This document shows, piece by piece, positions 10,289-20,432 of a stretch of 64,000 bases of DNA. The DNA is from Ichthyocystis sparus. GTDB taxonomy: Bacteria; Pseudomonadota; Gammaproteobacteria; Burkholderiales; 2013Ark19i. The stretch lies in the NCBI RefSeq assembly GCF_900078755.1, contig NZ_FKIH01000013.1; one strand, given 5' to 3'. The notes beneath the pieces are model-generated. The model did not search any database, was not told where the DNA came from, and saw only the letters and a program-made list of their open reading frames with translations. How positions within the stretch are numbered: the first letter of the stretch is position 1; each line of letters begins with the position of its first letter. Made by a program: the position numbers and the translations under genes.

Positions 10289-11048
10289 AGACTAACCCTC
10301 TAATCCTCGATTACCATTAGCAAAATATGGTATTTACTATTAATACTATTTTACTATTACTATTAGAGCTATTACTATTACACTCCAAACAAAGGTCTAC
10401 AAGGACGGTAGCCACAAAGGGGCAAGCAGGGGCAAGTGACCAGCTTGTAGTTTGATTTCAACGCACACCCGCAGTTTCACATAGGAATAGTAAATTTATC
10501 TATAAATTATTAGTGGCTGCAATGAATACATTGTTACGAATTTTTTGTGAAATAAAACAACACTTATGCATAAAATAAGCTTTCAATTACTATTCTCCTT
10601 TTATTAAATTTTTTTCAAATTCATCAATGCTGTTTACTAATATTTGCATAGCATATATACCGTCACTATATCGCTGTCTTTACAACTAACCAACAAACCA
10701 AACAAAAATGCCTCCGTAAAAATAAAGATCATAGGTATACAGAAAAATAATTGCTATCACAATTTTTGTTCATCAAACCTATCATAGAAAAACGCAACAT
10801 TTAAATATCTCTCTACAAGCCAATAATAACTCAGCTGTTTTATGTTAAAATTACTAATAACTAATGCTTCAAATAAAAAGTCAAATCTATATAGAATAAG
10901 AAGAATACAAAATCTTGCTATTGTCTTGTTCTACAATTATTGTTGCTATAAAACATGCTCATGTAAAAGTTCTGGCAAACACTGTGGGGCAATAGTCTAA
11001 GAAAACTATGAAAGCAGTTATTCGTATAATACTTTATCGTATGCCATA
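10289..11048. other. Leader and spacer of array
   Basis: There is no gene. It contains the family A leader and the atgcctccgtaaaaataaag block near 10715. Confidence 0.55.
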
Positions 11049-11182
11049 TTAATAAAAGTAACAATAAACATAATTGAGAACTGCAATATTCGCGGCGCTT
11101 AAGTCTGGAAAAATTTCCATGTTTGGCTATATCAAGTATAAAACACACTGCATAAACATAAATTAACGATACAAATAACCAT
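11049..11182 (-). pseudogene. Family B small membrane protein remnant (unit 6)
   Basis: ATG at 11180-11182 reads MVICIVNLCLCSVFYT then stop, matching MIICNVGLCSGFITE of the intact copy. After the break another frame reads PDLSAANIAVLNYVYCYFY then stop, matching PDLSTMRTISYFLLFF. The linker and first helix are deleted. The two ends being in the right order makes the homology convincing. Confidence 0.65.
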
Positions 11183-12069
11183 ATTAACTCACAACTAAAA
11201 TTACATTATAATTAATGTAACAAAAATGATCCTGTCGCAACTTTACTAGTCTGATCTTTATGAAAAAGCATTTACAAAAAAACAAACCAGATTACAATCT
11301 TCTACTCCAGAATGTTTAGCTAAACACAAAAAAATAGCACAATAAATATTTTCAAAATAGTAAGTACAATCAATACTAAAGAATCTTTTGATTTATAGGA
11401 TAATACTTATTTTTAAAATTAATTTTGATACCACCAAGAACATTGAAAAGATAAAAACAAAGCACCATATGCAATAAATGTTTGTGCTGAGCGTATAGTT
11501 GCTAATCAGTCTTTAAAATACAAATATATAGTAAAATTGTCTTAATAATCTATTCCTCTTCTCTAGAATAAATATCCTGCTCAAAATAAAAAATCACACT
11601 CCCCTCCTATTTTTTGTTCATCTACTAAGAATGCTCGTATCACAAATGTACTTGCCAAATTTATTTTTATTCGCATGTTATTCACCCGCACAAATTATGA
11701 TTTCAATAATCACCGTAACTCATTTTCAATTATATTTATTAATTTTTACCACACAAATACGATACCAATTAGTGCAATTGCAAAATTATCACGACGCAAA
11801 ATAATCGCATAACTAGTTGGTAATGATATATAGTAATAATCAAATTTACAAAAAATCTCTAATAGGGACCCATAACCACACAAGGTAAACTAGGCACACA
11901 TCTAAATCTATGTTAACTTCAATGCAGGACTATTTGATTACAAAAAATGTAAATACGATCAGCTGCCTATTGGCAAATACGTACAACAAGGCAGAAACAA
12001 GATCCCACCAAACCAATACTACAAATTAAATATAAAATATATCACTACAACTAGCTAACAATATACGTA
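11183..12069. other. Non-coding array DNA, duplicate of 450-1140
   Basis: There is no gene. Sequence from about 11,360 parallels 450 onward, including the ttttgttcatctactaag block near 11611. On the minus strand that block reads FLVDEQKIGGECDF then stop. Confidence 0.6.
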
Positions 12070-12308
12070 TCACGGAGTAGAGTACAATAAGGTATAAAAA
12101 AATGATGCCGCCTCGATAACCTAAAAAATCGCAGGATAAAAATCCAGAAGATCACCAAACACAAGTAATCTAACAATCGAAGAAGTTGCTGCTACGACTA
12201 TAAATAATGATATCAAAAATAATATCACTTCTATCAAAAAGAGCAAAATTATCAGGATCGGCAATATCAAGAGTAGCAAGAAACATCGGCAGGTTCATCG
12301 ACATCTTA
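12070..12308 (-). pseudogene. Family A copy 5, frameshifted
   Basis: The minus strand reads DVDEPADV in one frame, then LDIADPDNFALFDRSDIIF in another, then the membrane part in a third frame. It ends at the TGA 12070-12072 equivalent to the stop of copy 1. It is alignable base by base to 1159-1440, so it is a duplicate of copy 1 that has decayed and lost its N-terminus. Confidence 0.7.
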
Positions 12309-12713
12309 AACATACTATCATCAACCAATCAACGATTAAATTATTAACTAAAACGCTATTATTATAGTCACAACCGTTGTACCACCCTCAAAAATAAATA
12401 CCACATCTAAAACAGCAATAACACAATAGCAAAAAAATCAGCACTAGAAGTACATTTAGCTTGATTCTTTTATAACAAAACAAAGTCCAGGGGTGCAATT
12501 TCACATCTAATAAGAATTACACATAGACACAAGGTACTTTTATACTAATCATTAGTTACTGTATTGGTCAACTATTACTAGTTTAATGAACAACATGCTC
12601 AGTGCTCAAAAAAAAGTTATAGCAAACGTTATAAAGAGATAGCCCACTACAACTATGTAGATAGCTAACGGTAACACACTATCATTACTATCTTAATGAA
12701 AGTAATAATAAAC
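12309..12713. other. Leader of family A copy 5
   Basis: There is no gene. It is closely similar to 1540-1930, including gctcagtgctcaaaaaaaag near 12597. Confidence 0.6.
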
Positions 12714-12965
12714 TTAATTGAAAATCGCAGTATTCATGGTATTTAAACCTGGTTTTTGTAGACCATATTTATATGTAACAAAACTCGTACTCGTATATAA
12801 AACAAATTTAACAGCCATATCAATTGACATTATATCTATAAATATTAAAAAAAAGAAAAAATTTCTAAAAATTACATTATTAGAAAGCAAAAGATCAGGA
12901 ACGCCACAATAAAATCATCAAGATTAACTACCGCATATATTTAAAAAAACTCTGCAAATAACCAT
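12714..12965 (-). pseudogene. Family B remnant (unit 7), near full length
   Basis: ATG 12963-12965 reads MVICRVFLNICGS then stop. Downstream an open frame reads SNNVIFRNFFFFLIFIDIMS and continues through YKYGLQKPGLNTMNTAIFN to a stop at 12714. The intact family B protein has NNAVFRNLFFFSMLLAMGST and EYGPHSPDLSTMRTISYF at the same places. The linker region is frameshifted and has lost its Pro/Asp repeats. A plus-strand frame at 12718-12912 is antisense to this remnant and not a gene. Confidence 0.7.
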
Positions 12966-13936
12966 ATTAGCTCACAATTAAAACACGAAACATTAACATT
13001 ATCGGTATGACACACGACCAATAAAAGTAAATAAAAAAAATCACTCTCTCATTAATTAATAAAGTAAAACAATAATCATAAATATGTATCTATTTAAAGT
13101 GACAAAAGAAACCAAGTTGCAACTTACCTGGTTTTTTTAGAGCAAGAAATCTGCAAAAACGAATCAGATTATAACATTACATTACAAAATATTTTGTTGG
13201 ATATATACAGATAGCACAATAAACGCTTGCATTTAATTAGTAAAATAAGTATGCACTAACTAGTATTAGATATTATGGAATGATATTCTTCTTTATAATT
13301 ATTAGTACCATAAACGCCACCGTAAAAACAACGCATTTTACTCAACTAAAACTTGTACTAAGCATAGTATTTCTCATTAGGTTTTTATTTACAATACATA
13401 CACCGATGACAAATTTATTTTTATTGGCACGTTGTGCATGTTACATTACTTAAGAAAATGCAAATTATATTTTAATTATCGTTATAATTCATCTGTAATT
13501 AGATTTATTAACACAAATACACAAGCAGTAATAACCACGCAAGATACGTCAAGCACGCATCTAAACTGGATTAATTTCTATTCAACACATCATCCGCTTA
13601 TGAAAATAAGATATAAGCACGGTCAGCAATGCAAATAGCAAACACGTATGTAAGCCGAAATAGGAAATAATCAACCAGTACTACAAATTAGATATGTCAC
13701 TATATATTAGGCACCAACACAACTATCACATAACATAATAAATAAAGAAATATCTAAAGAAGAAATATCACCTAGATAAATGAAAAACCGAGAGGATAAA
13801 AATCAGTAGGACAACCGACACTACAACCAATAATAACGCCAGTGAAGACAAAATAAAACCTCTTTCCACTCTAAGACAATAGAAGCAACTGAGAAACAAG
13901 ACCCTTAACAGATTCGCACCTAACAAACCATCAACA
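12966..13936. other. Non-coding array DNA
   Basis: There is no supportable gene. It holds the aataaacgcttgcatttaat block near 13214. A plus-strand frame at 13432-13638 falls in the repeated block and is not conserved in frame in the other units. Confidence 0.55.
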
Positions 13937-14275
13937 TCAGCCGTCTCTAATAATAGGATAAAGTGCTATAAAAAGGATAGCACTATCAAATACAAATGAC
14001 AAATAAACTTCAATATACGACCCAGCATTACCTAACACAGAGTATGAAACAGACAGAAAACACCCTAACAAAACCGTAGACAACGCTATAGAAAAATTAA
14101 AATAAAACGATTCGGGCCTACAAGGAGCCCAAATTCGGCCACAGCGGATAACTTCCCTAAAATCTCTAAAAACAAAAGGAACAGGTTCAAGATCATCAGA
14201 GAAAACAAGACCACCTAGATCACCTATATCTGGCGAAACCACCGCGTAGATACAAACCACCACCCAAAATAATCA
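13937..14275 (-). pseudogene. Family A copy 6, frameshift after the N-terminal segment
   Basis: ATG at 14273-14275 reads MIILGGGLYLRGGFA, the expected family A start, but this frame stops four codons later. A one-base shift enters SPDIGDLGGLVFSDDLEPVP, which matches the GDLGALL linker region of copy 3. It then runs through two hydrophobic segments to the stop at 13937. The GTG at 14263 would give a protein lacking the family's N-terminus. The linker lacks repeats and contains an unusual basic stretch (REVIRCGRIW). Confidence 0.7.
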
Positions 14276-15513
14276 TATTATTAATCGACTCATAATTAGA
14301 AGCGTTATACCAAAGATCCAAAGATGTTATTTACACACTATAGCCATAACCTAAAATAAGAAATCAAACAACTTGCTGCTGCACTACTAAACAAAATCAA
14401 TAAGCAACCAACACTACAAACATAACAACAATATTAGAATTACAATATACTACCTAATTCGTGATAAAAAAATATAGAATAGAAGCGTCAGGAGCACAGA
14501 CTAACTGTCAGGATTATAGTTAGCTAATTAAAAATTATTTTTTATTAATTAACCGCCCATCGCCAAGAATCCGGAAAGAAGACGCAGGGGATAAGGGACA
14601 TAGGAGGCTTTTCTGCCAATTATTAGACAACATATTGAATAGCAATTAGCACACTCTTTAGTGATAAAAACATCAACTATACAATACATAAAATATTGTG
14701 TTTGCAGTTAATGATTATATCTATCAAAATTCTTTACATTTATTTACAATTTACAACTGCTATTCTAGGATTAATCATTTTCTACAAGAGTCTCTCCTTA
14801 TAACAAACAAAAAAATTCCTCCATAAAAAAATAAAAATCACAACAGTAAAAAAATTACCACCACTGCTCTTTTTTTAATTAAATACCTCATAAAAAATAT
14901 CGTTCTTGTATATATGTAATTTTCTCTAAAATTTTCACAAGTATGGGTCAATACCTAGATAACTTTATGCCAAAGGCACTGACTACGAATACTTAAACCT
15001 AATAAGTTAAACATATAATATACAGCAACTATTAACTTGGCCATTCATAAAACATGTCATACACCGTCTTAATAAAAGTGAAAATAAATATAACTTAAAA
15101 CTTCGGTATTAGCAGTACTTAAAATTTGTTTATAATATATACCATAAACCTAAAATCATCTGACAAACATTGACGTGCCACCTATAATGCGCGTTCCTTA
15201 CATAATAAATATCTTACGTAAGACCCCAAGAACCAGGCCTCTCGTTATTTTTTGTTCATCTGCTGGCAATGTGCATGTCCCAAATGCACCTCTGATAAAT
15301 TTATCCTTACCCGTATGTTATATTATCCGTACAAGTTATATTCTAATTATTGTTAGAACTTATTTGTAATTAGTTATTTAATATCTTAATACATAGATCA
15401 AATATCAATTAGAGAAACTACAAAACCACCTTGGCCAGCAACCGACAAATACGCATGACAAGAAAGAGTGCATAACCGCACTACAAATTAGTCATACCAC
15501 CATAAACCAGGCA
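14276..15513. other. Non-coding array DNA
   Basis: There is no gene. It contains the family A leader, the ttcctccataaaaaaataaa block near 14817, a family B C-terminal remnant near 15068-15120 (minus ILSTANTEVLSYIYFHFY then stop) and the tttttgttcatctgctgg block near 15249. The minus strand of that last block reads FIRGAFGTCTLPADEQKI. Confidence 0.55.
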
Positions 15514-15895
15514 CTAATCTAGTTGTTTACGGCCAAAAAGTAGCACACGAACCAGTACCAAAAAACACAACAACCCACAAACAATTAAAGAAGTTCCAAA
15601 TTGGAAAACAAGACTTGGGAGACCATCCAACCGAAGGAGTACACCAGCAACATATAAAGTCGCAGACGATATCAGCAAAAATAAAACAAAGTCACCTTGA
15701 TCCGGAAGGACAACTGGATCAGCAGCACCATCGGGATCAGCAGCAGCAACAACACCAAGCACCATCAGGATCGGCAGCAGCAACAGCAAGCAGGATCTGC
15801 AAGATCCAACTCACCATCTAACAAGGCATCAAAACCATCTACACGAGGTCCTAGACCACCGCATAGACACAAAGCAGATCCCGAAATAAACATAT
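15514..15895 (-). pseudogene. Family A copy 7, split by frameshift in a CTG-rich repeat
   Basis: A frame from ATG near 15893-15895 reads MFISGSALCLCGGLGP and continues through LLDGELDLADPA into a Cys run and a stop. The rest of the gene is open in another frame: VVAAADPDGAADPVV, then two helices to the stop at 15514. The switch lies in a gctgttgctgctgc-type tract at about 15760-15795. Net shift is one base. A slipped-strand event in this tract could restore or break the gene, so it is either a pseudogene or a phase-variable gene. Confidence 0.65.
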
Positions 15896-17015
15896 TATTA
15901 CCAATTCGCAATTAAAATTATTGTACTAAAATGTCACTTTATTATTACTATAATCAGTAATTATTACCACAATCACTGCCGAAAACAAGCAATCAAATAA
16001 CCTCCTCCCACTGCCAAACAAAATACACCCAACACCCATCTGTAGCAAGAAAACAGAGTAGCAGAATATTTAGTTTGGCTTCTTGTGGTAATGATAAAAA
16101 AGGACAGGGTTATAACTCATATCCTTCCCACTCCACACGAGACCGTACATAGGAAGGAGAATTCTCCACCAACTAATTATTCTAATCACTATATTCAGCA
16201 ATTATTATATACTTCTTAGTGTTAAGGATAACACCTATACATAAAATATGTTTGCAATTATTAACTTTTATTAAAATTTTTCCCAACTTTACTACTCACC
16301 ACTGCTTGAAGATTCATTACTCTTTAAAATTTTACAACAAACAAAAATGTTTCGGTAAAAACAAAGATCCACATACGAAACAGAGTAAGTAAATGGCCGC
16401 TCCTGTTATAGCCATTCCTGTTTTTTTTCTAATTAAACATCCCACAGAGCAAAAAAACTATCGCATCAAAATGTAACATCGCAACATGTAATTTTCTCTA
16501 TAAAAAATACAATAATTGCTCAACAGTTGAGTGCCAAAATTATTAATGGATTAATGTTTCAAATAAACAAGTTAATCCCACAGAGAGCAGGAAGACAAAA
16601 TTTTTGTTACTACATACCGCATCCTATTGCATATCAAAAACGTAGTCTATGGTATTAGAGCACATTATACTTGTTACCAAGTATGTTCAGAAAAAACTGT
16701 TAGAAGTACTGCGCGAAGCAGACTACGGCAAAAACAACATGCATAAATGCATAAAAAACACATGTTACAACAAATAAAAAATGGTCGCAGGCAAATATAC
16801 TAATAAAACAAACCACATGCTAAACTGAGAAATTATTAGAGAGGGATAGCGGGAAAAAGAAAAATAAATTACCACGCGCTATATCAACAAAACACACTCC
16901 CTCAAGTATGCCAATAATTTTAATCCTCAGCTAATATCTGCGCAGCAATTGCTGTAGATATTGGATACCCTTTTGCTCTACATATAAAGCAAAGACTCAA
17001 AAATCATGAAAACCA
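15896..17015. other. Non-coding array DNA
   Basis: There is no gene. It contains the family A leader (attattgtactaaaatgtca) and the aatgtttcggtaaaaacaaa block near 16347. Nothing else is recognisable. Confidence 0.5.
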
Positions 17016-17375
17016 TCAGAGCGAGAGCATTACAGCAGCGAAAAAAAGGAGAAAATAAGATATTGTTCTCATGGTACTTAAATCTGGGCTATGCGGACCA
17101 TATTCATACACAATAAAAGCGGTCATAGCAGTTGAACCCATAGCTAGAAGCATTGAAAAAAAGAAAAGATTCCTAAAAACAGCATTATTCAAAGGTGGGG
17201 GACCAAGATCATGATCAGGATCAAGAACGGGATCGGGGTCGGGCTCAAGAACGGGAACGGGATCAGGGATGGGAGCTGGAACGGGACCAAGAACTGGAAC
17301 TGGATCAAACAAATCACCAATATCGGCCATCTCGGTTATAAAACCGCTGCATAAACCAACGTTACAAATAATCAT
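17016..17375 (-). CDS. Family B small membrane protein, only intact copy
   Basis: This is an unrecognised protein of 119 aa starting at ATG 17373-17375 (MIICNVGLCSGFITEMADIG). Order: a short uncharged N-terminal segment, IGDLFDP, a Pro/Asp/Val-rich linker (PVPVLGPVPAPIPDPVP and further DPDPVLDPDHD), then a basic turn and two hydrophobic helices (LFFFSMLLAMGSTAMTAF and ISYFLLFFAAVMLSL). The layout is like family A but the sequence differs. Decayed relatives occur at about seven sites in the array. It sits at the array end nearest the conserved operon, which may be why it survived. Role unknown, probably membrane-located. Confidence 0.65.
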   Translation of the reverse strand: MIICNVGLCSGFITEMADIGDLFDPVPVLGPVPAPIPDPVPVLEPDPDPVLDPDHDLGPPPLNNAVFRNLFFFSMLLAMGSTAMTAFIVYEYGPHSPDLSTMRTISYFLLFFAAVMLSL

Positions 17376-17944
17376 CTCAACTCACAATTAAAATTATCTT
17401 TTACTAGAACATTACTGTCACTATAATTTAAAACAATCAATGAAATAACTCGCACTACCCAAACAACAAGCACAGATACATACCTGCTTAATAGGAATCC
17501 GGTCATACCTTAATTAATCTAGTTATTTTACAATAAATGGTCTACGAAAAAACGGGCAAAGTCTAGCTTATTCTTAGTTCAACCTTTTGTGCATGCATAT
17601 ACGCATGGAGAACAATCTAGCAGTATGTAAAATATACAATTTCGTATGCGCACCATATCATGGGTGTATAGAATCAATAGACAAGATCTCTAAAAAATGG
17701 CTCTGCCACTATCGATGGTAATCACTATGAAAGAATAATACAAAAACAAACAAGAGGATAGTACAACACATTATGCAAAAACTTTCTTGTTAATAACATT
17801 AAAAAACTTGCTTTAGCACAAATATATGTACAGCATAGCACGACCCAAGAGGCTACGTAGTCTGCAATTGTAGCGAGCAAATAACATATAACTGCCATTA
17901 TCTTATTCGTATGTCTAGTCCCAGATATATATCTGGCAAAATAT
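17376..17944. other. Boundary between array and TCA operon
   Basis: There is no gene. The only structure seen is the dyad at 17921-17936, just beyond the zapE stop. Confidence 0.5.
17921..17936 (-). terminator. Perfect 16-bp dyad just after zapE
   Basis: CCAGATAT/ATATCTGG is a perfect palindrome nine bases past the zapE stop codon in the direction of transcription. It has no T-run after it, so it may be a weak terminator or an mRNA 3'-end stabiliser rather than a standard intrinsic terminator. Confidence 0.4.
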
Positions 17945-18970
17945 CTAGAACAAGTTATCCCTCATCTCAAAGAGACGACTAACAGTTCTTGCAAATTGAT
18001 CAGAAAATTTACCTTGATAATCCCATTTCTCTAATGGAAAACTAGAAGAAATAAAAAGCCTCCTGTGGCGGTCATACAATACGTCTATTAAAAAAGTAAA
18101 TCTACGAAGGTGGGTTAACGAAAATTCGTTAAACTCAGGAATATGGGATATTATAAAAGTAGAAAACATTTCTGATAATAGTAAATAATCCCTGAAACTT
18201 CTGCTTGTATTACAAATACTACCATAGGTAAACCAAATACTGCTGTCAGCTATGCGGTAGTATGAAATATGTCTTCCATTTATCTCAATTTTACCTTCAT
18301 TTTTATCAATAAAAAATTCCTCAAAATACGCTTCAGATTTCGCAGTATGAGGTGAAAAAAATCTGCTATTAGCGGATGTTTTATGTTCACGACGAAAATC
18401 TACATCCTCTTCCATACTTACAGAAATATAGTGCTCATGCATCCAATCAATAGTGCCCATAAAACTATCTCTACGAAGACCGTCAATGTATAGCTGAGAA
18501 ATTGCAAAATTGCTGGTTGTCATAATAAAGATATCTCTTTCATCAAACTTCATTAAAAGTCGTCCGAGTATCATGGCATCAGCAATATCAGAAACATAAA
18601 ACTCATCTAAGAATAGATACCGATAGTCTAAGGATTTAATCATTGCAGATATAGGATCATTGTCTTGGCTATTACGCCCCAGATAATCCTGTACGCTTCT
18701 CATAAACTCATGAAAATGCAACCTTCTTTTATCAGGTAATAAAAAATGCTCATACACCAAGTCCATCAAAAAAGTTTTTCCGCGTCCAGACGGACCATAG
18801 ACATACAAAGACCGTGGCTTGTCGACAGTAAGTCTGCCCCAAAAAGTTTGTCTCTCAATTATTGAATTAATGACCGACTCAATGGCCTGGAGAGCACTCA
18901 GCTGAGAGTTAGTTTCTTTGTAATTATTTCTAACGCAGGCATCAACATACTCTCTTTTTAAATCAACCAT
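17945..18970 (-). CDS. zapE: Cell division protein ZapE (AFG1-like ATPase)
   Basis: This is a 341-aa AFG1/LACE1-type P-loop ATPase; in E. coli ZapE acts at the division ring under stress. Walker A is GPSGRGKTFLMD near residue 55, Walker B is YLFLDEFYVSDIADAM near 115, and sensor-1-like IMTTSN near 150. It is the last gene of the sdh-glt-odh operon, 19 bases after lpdA, the same location as in Bordetella and Burkholderia. Start ATG 18970 is preceded by GTGAG. Length is slightly shorter than the usual 360-370 aa, but the conserved region is complete. Confidence 0.93.
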   Translation of the reverse strand: MVDLKREYVDACVRNNYKETNSQLSALQAIESVINSIIERQTFWGRLTVDKPRSLYVYGPSGRGKTFLMDLVYEHFLLPDKRRLHFHEFMRSVQDYLGRNSQDNDPISAMIKSLDYRYLFLDEFYVSDIADAMILGRLLMKFDERDIFIMTTSNFAISQLYIDGLRRDSFMGTIDWMHEHYISVSMEEDVDFRREHKTSANSRFFSPHTAKSEAYFEEFFIDKNEGKIEINGRHISYYRIADSSIWFTYGSICNTSRSFRDYLLLSEMFSTFIISHIPEFNEFSLTHLRRFTFLIDVLYDRHRRLFISSSFPLEKWDYQGKFSDQFARTVSRLFEMRDNLF

Positions 18971-18989
18971 AGCTCACAAAATTGCTGAG

Positions 18990-20414
18990 CTAAGAGTGTA
19001 TGGCAGCACCAGAAGTAGCAAGAGCCGCCTCCAGAGTCACCTCAGAAAGACTGGGATGAGCATGCATGATGGATGCAATATCCTGAGCTGAAGACTTAAA
19101 CGTCATAGCCACTACGCACTCATTAATCAACTCGGAAGCCATAGGACCAACCATATGTACCCCCAACAAACGATCAGTGTCTCCGCAGCTAAGCATTTTA
19201 ACAAATCCTAAATTACGGCCCATAGAACGAGCACGGGCATTAGAAACATAGCTAGCCTGCCCCACATTATACGGTCGACCCAAATCTATAAGTTGCGATT
19301 CGGTTTTCCCAACCCAAGCAATTTCAGGATCAGTATATATAACCCACGGAATAATATCCCTATCATAGTATGGACAAAGTCCCGCCATGCTCTCAACAAC
19401 AAACAGAGCATCCTTGCTTGCTCTATGAGCCAACATAGGTCCAGAAATAACATCACCTATGGCGTAAACTCCAGGAACAGAAGTAGAAAAATTATCATCC
19501 ACGACTATACGCCCACGATCATCAATGGATATACCAACTCGGTCCAGGCCCAGTTCATTGGTATTAGGAACTCTTCCAACTGCCACTATCAAACGATCAA
19601 ATGTTAAAGACCTAAGCTCATTACTAGATGATTGTACAGTAAGTGTAACAACAGAATCATGGGTAACAACAGATTTAACATTAACACCCAGGTTAATTTG
19701 CATACCCTGGCGCTTGAAATTCTTCATTGCCTCTTTTGAAACAGACAAATCTGCCGCTGCTAAGAATGAGGTGGAAGCCTCTAGGAGTACAACATGCGAA
19801 CCCAATCGTGACCAAACACTACCCATCTCCAAACCTATAACACCTGCACCTATTATAGCAAGACGGCCCGGAACTCGATCAAAGGAAAGAGCACCTTCAT
19901 TGTCAACAACAAGACGATTATCTACTGGAGCCATTGGAAGACAAGAAGGAACGGAGCCAGTAGCAATAATCACTCTATCTGCAGCTACCACATTGTCTTG
20001 CCCAGAAACAAAAAGTAAATACGAACCATCAGCTTCCCTACTGTGAAAAGAAGCCCTCCCCAAAATTGGGGTAACTGAATTCTTTTTGAACAAATGAGCA
20101 ATGCCACGGCTATTATCAGAAATAATTTTACTCTTGCGTTGCATCATCTTGTCCAAATCTAACTGAACAGAACTTACAACAACACCATGATCAGAAAAAT
20201 CATGGCACACCTGCGAATAAAACTCAGAAGATTGCAACAAAGCCTTGGAGGGAATACAACCCACATTCAGGCAAGTTCCCCCATAACACGGGTTGCCAAA
20301 TTGGTCTGACCAAGAATCAATACAGGCTGTCCTAAACCCACACTGTGCAGCACGAATGGAGGCAACATACCCGCCAGGACCAGCACCTATAACTACAACA
20401 TCAAATTTCTCCAT
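18990..20414 (-). CDS. lpdA: Dihydrolipoyl dehydrogenase (E3)
   Basis: This 474-aa FAD- and NAD-dependent E3 reoxidises dihydrolipoamide of the 2-oxoglutarate dehydrogenase complex. Seen: FAD-binding VVVIGAGPGGYVASIRAAQ at the N-terminus, the redox-active disulfide GGTCLNVGCIPSKALL near residue 48, the second dinucleotide fold LAIIGAGVIGLEMGSVWSRL near 190, YAIGDVISGPMLAHRASKD near 320, and the C-terminal HAHPSLSEV with the catalytic His-Glu region. It lies 18 bases after sucB and 19 before zapE in one operon. Length and motifs are typical. Confidence 0.97.
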   Translation of the reverse strand: MEKFDVVVIGAGPGGYVASIRAAQCGFRTACIDSWSDQFGNPCYGGTCLNVGCIPSKALLQSSEFYSQVCHDFSDHGVVVSSVQLDLDKMMQRKSKIISDNSRGIAHLFKKNSVTPILGRASFHSREADGSYLLFVSGQDNVVAADRVIIATGSVPSCLPMAPVDNRLVVDNEGALSFDRVPGRLAIIGAGVIGLEMGSVWSRLGSHVVLLEASTSFLAAADLSVSKEAMKNFKRQGMQINLGVNVKSVVTHDSVVTLTVQSSSNELRSLTFDRLIVAVGRVPNTNELGLDRVGISIDDRGRIVVDDNFSTSVPGVYAIGDVISGPMLAHRASKDALFVVESMAGLCPYYDRDIIPWVIYTDPEIAWVGKTESQLIDLGRPYNVGQASYVSNARARSMGRNLGFVKMLSCGDTDRLLGVHMVGPMASELINECVVAMTFKSSAQDIASIMHAHPSLSEVTLEAALATSGAAIHS

Positions 20415-20432
20415 TACAAGCCCATCAGTATA

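Larger units (their letters stand above)
60..17400 (-). repeat. Head-to-tail array of diverged 1.5-2.1 kb units with two small membrane-protein gene families
   Basis: The same blocks recur in the same order on the same strand. Reading left to right they are: a family B gene remnant (near 70, 1934, 4005, 9520, 11049, 12714, 15070; intact at 17016), a block containing aataaacgcttgcattta-like sequence (near 412, 2450, 4105, 6690, 9828, 11338, 13211), a block containing ttttttgttcatctact-like sequence (near 692, 2749, 4403, 11611, 15250), then a family A gene or remnant (1159, 3176, 6934, 9932, 12070, 13937, 15514). A conserved leader with tccataaaaataaagatca-like sequence follows (near 3790, 7645, 10715, 14818, 16350). 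Coding density is very low, and most copies carry stops or frameshifts. I see no transposase, so tandem duplication followed by decay is the simplest reading. Confidence 0.8.
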
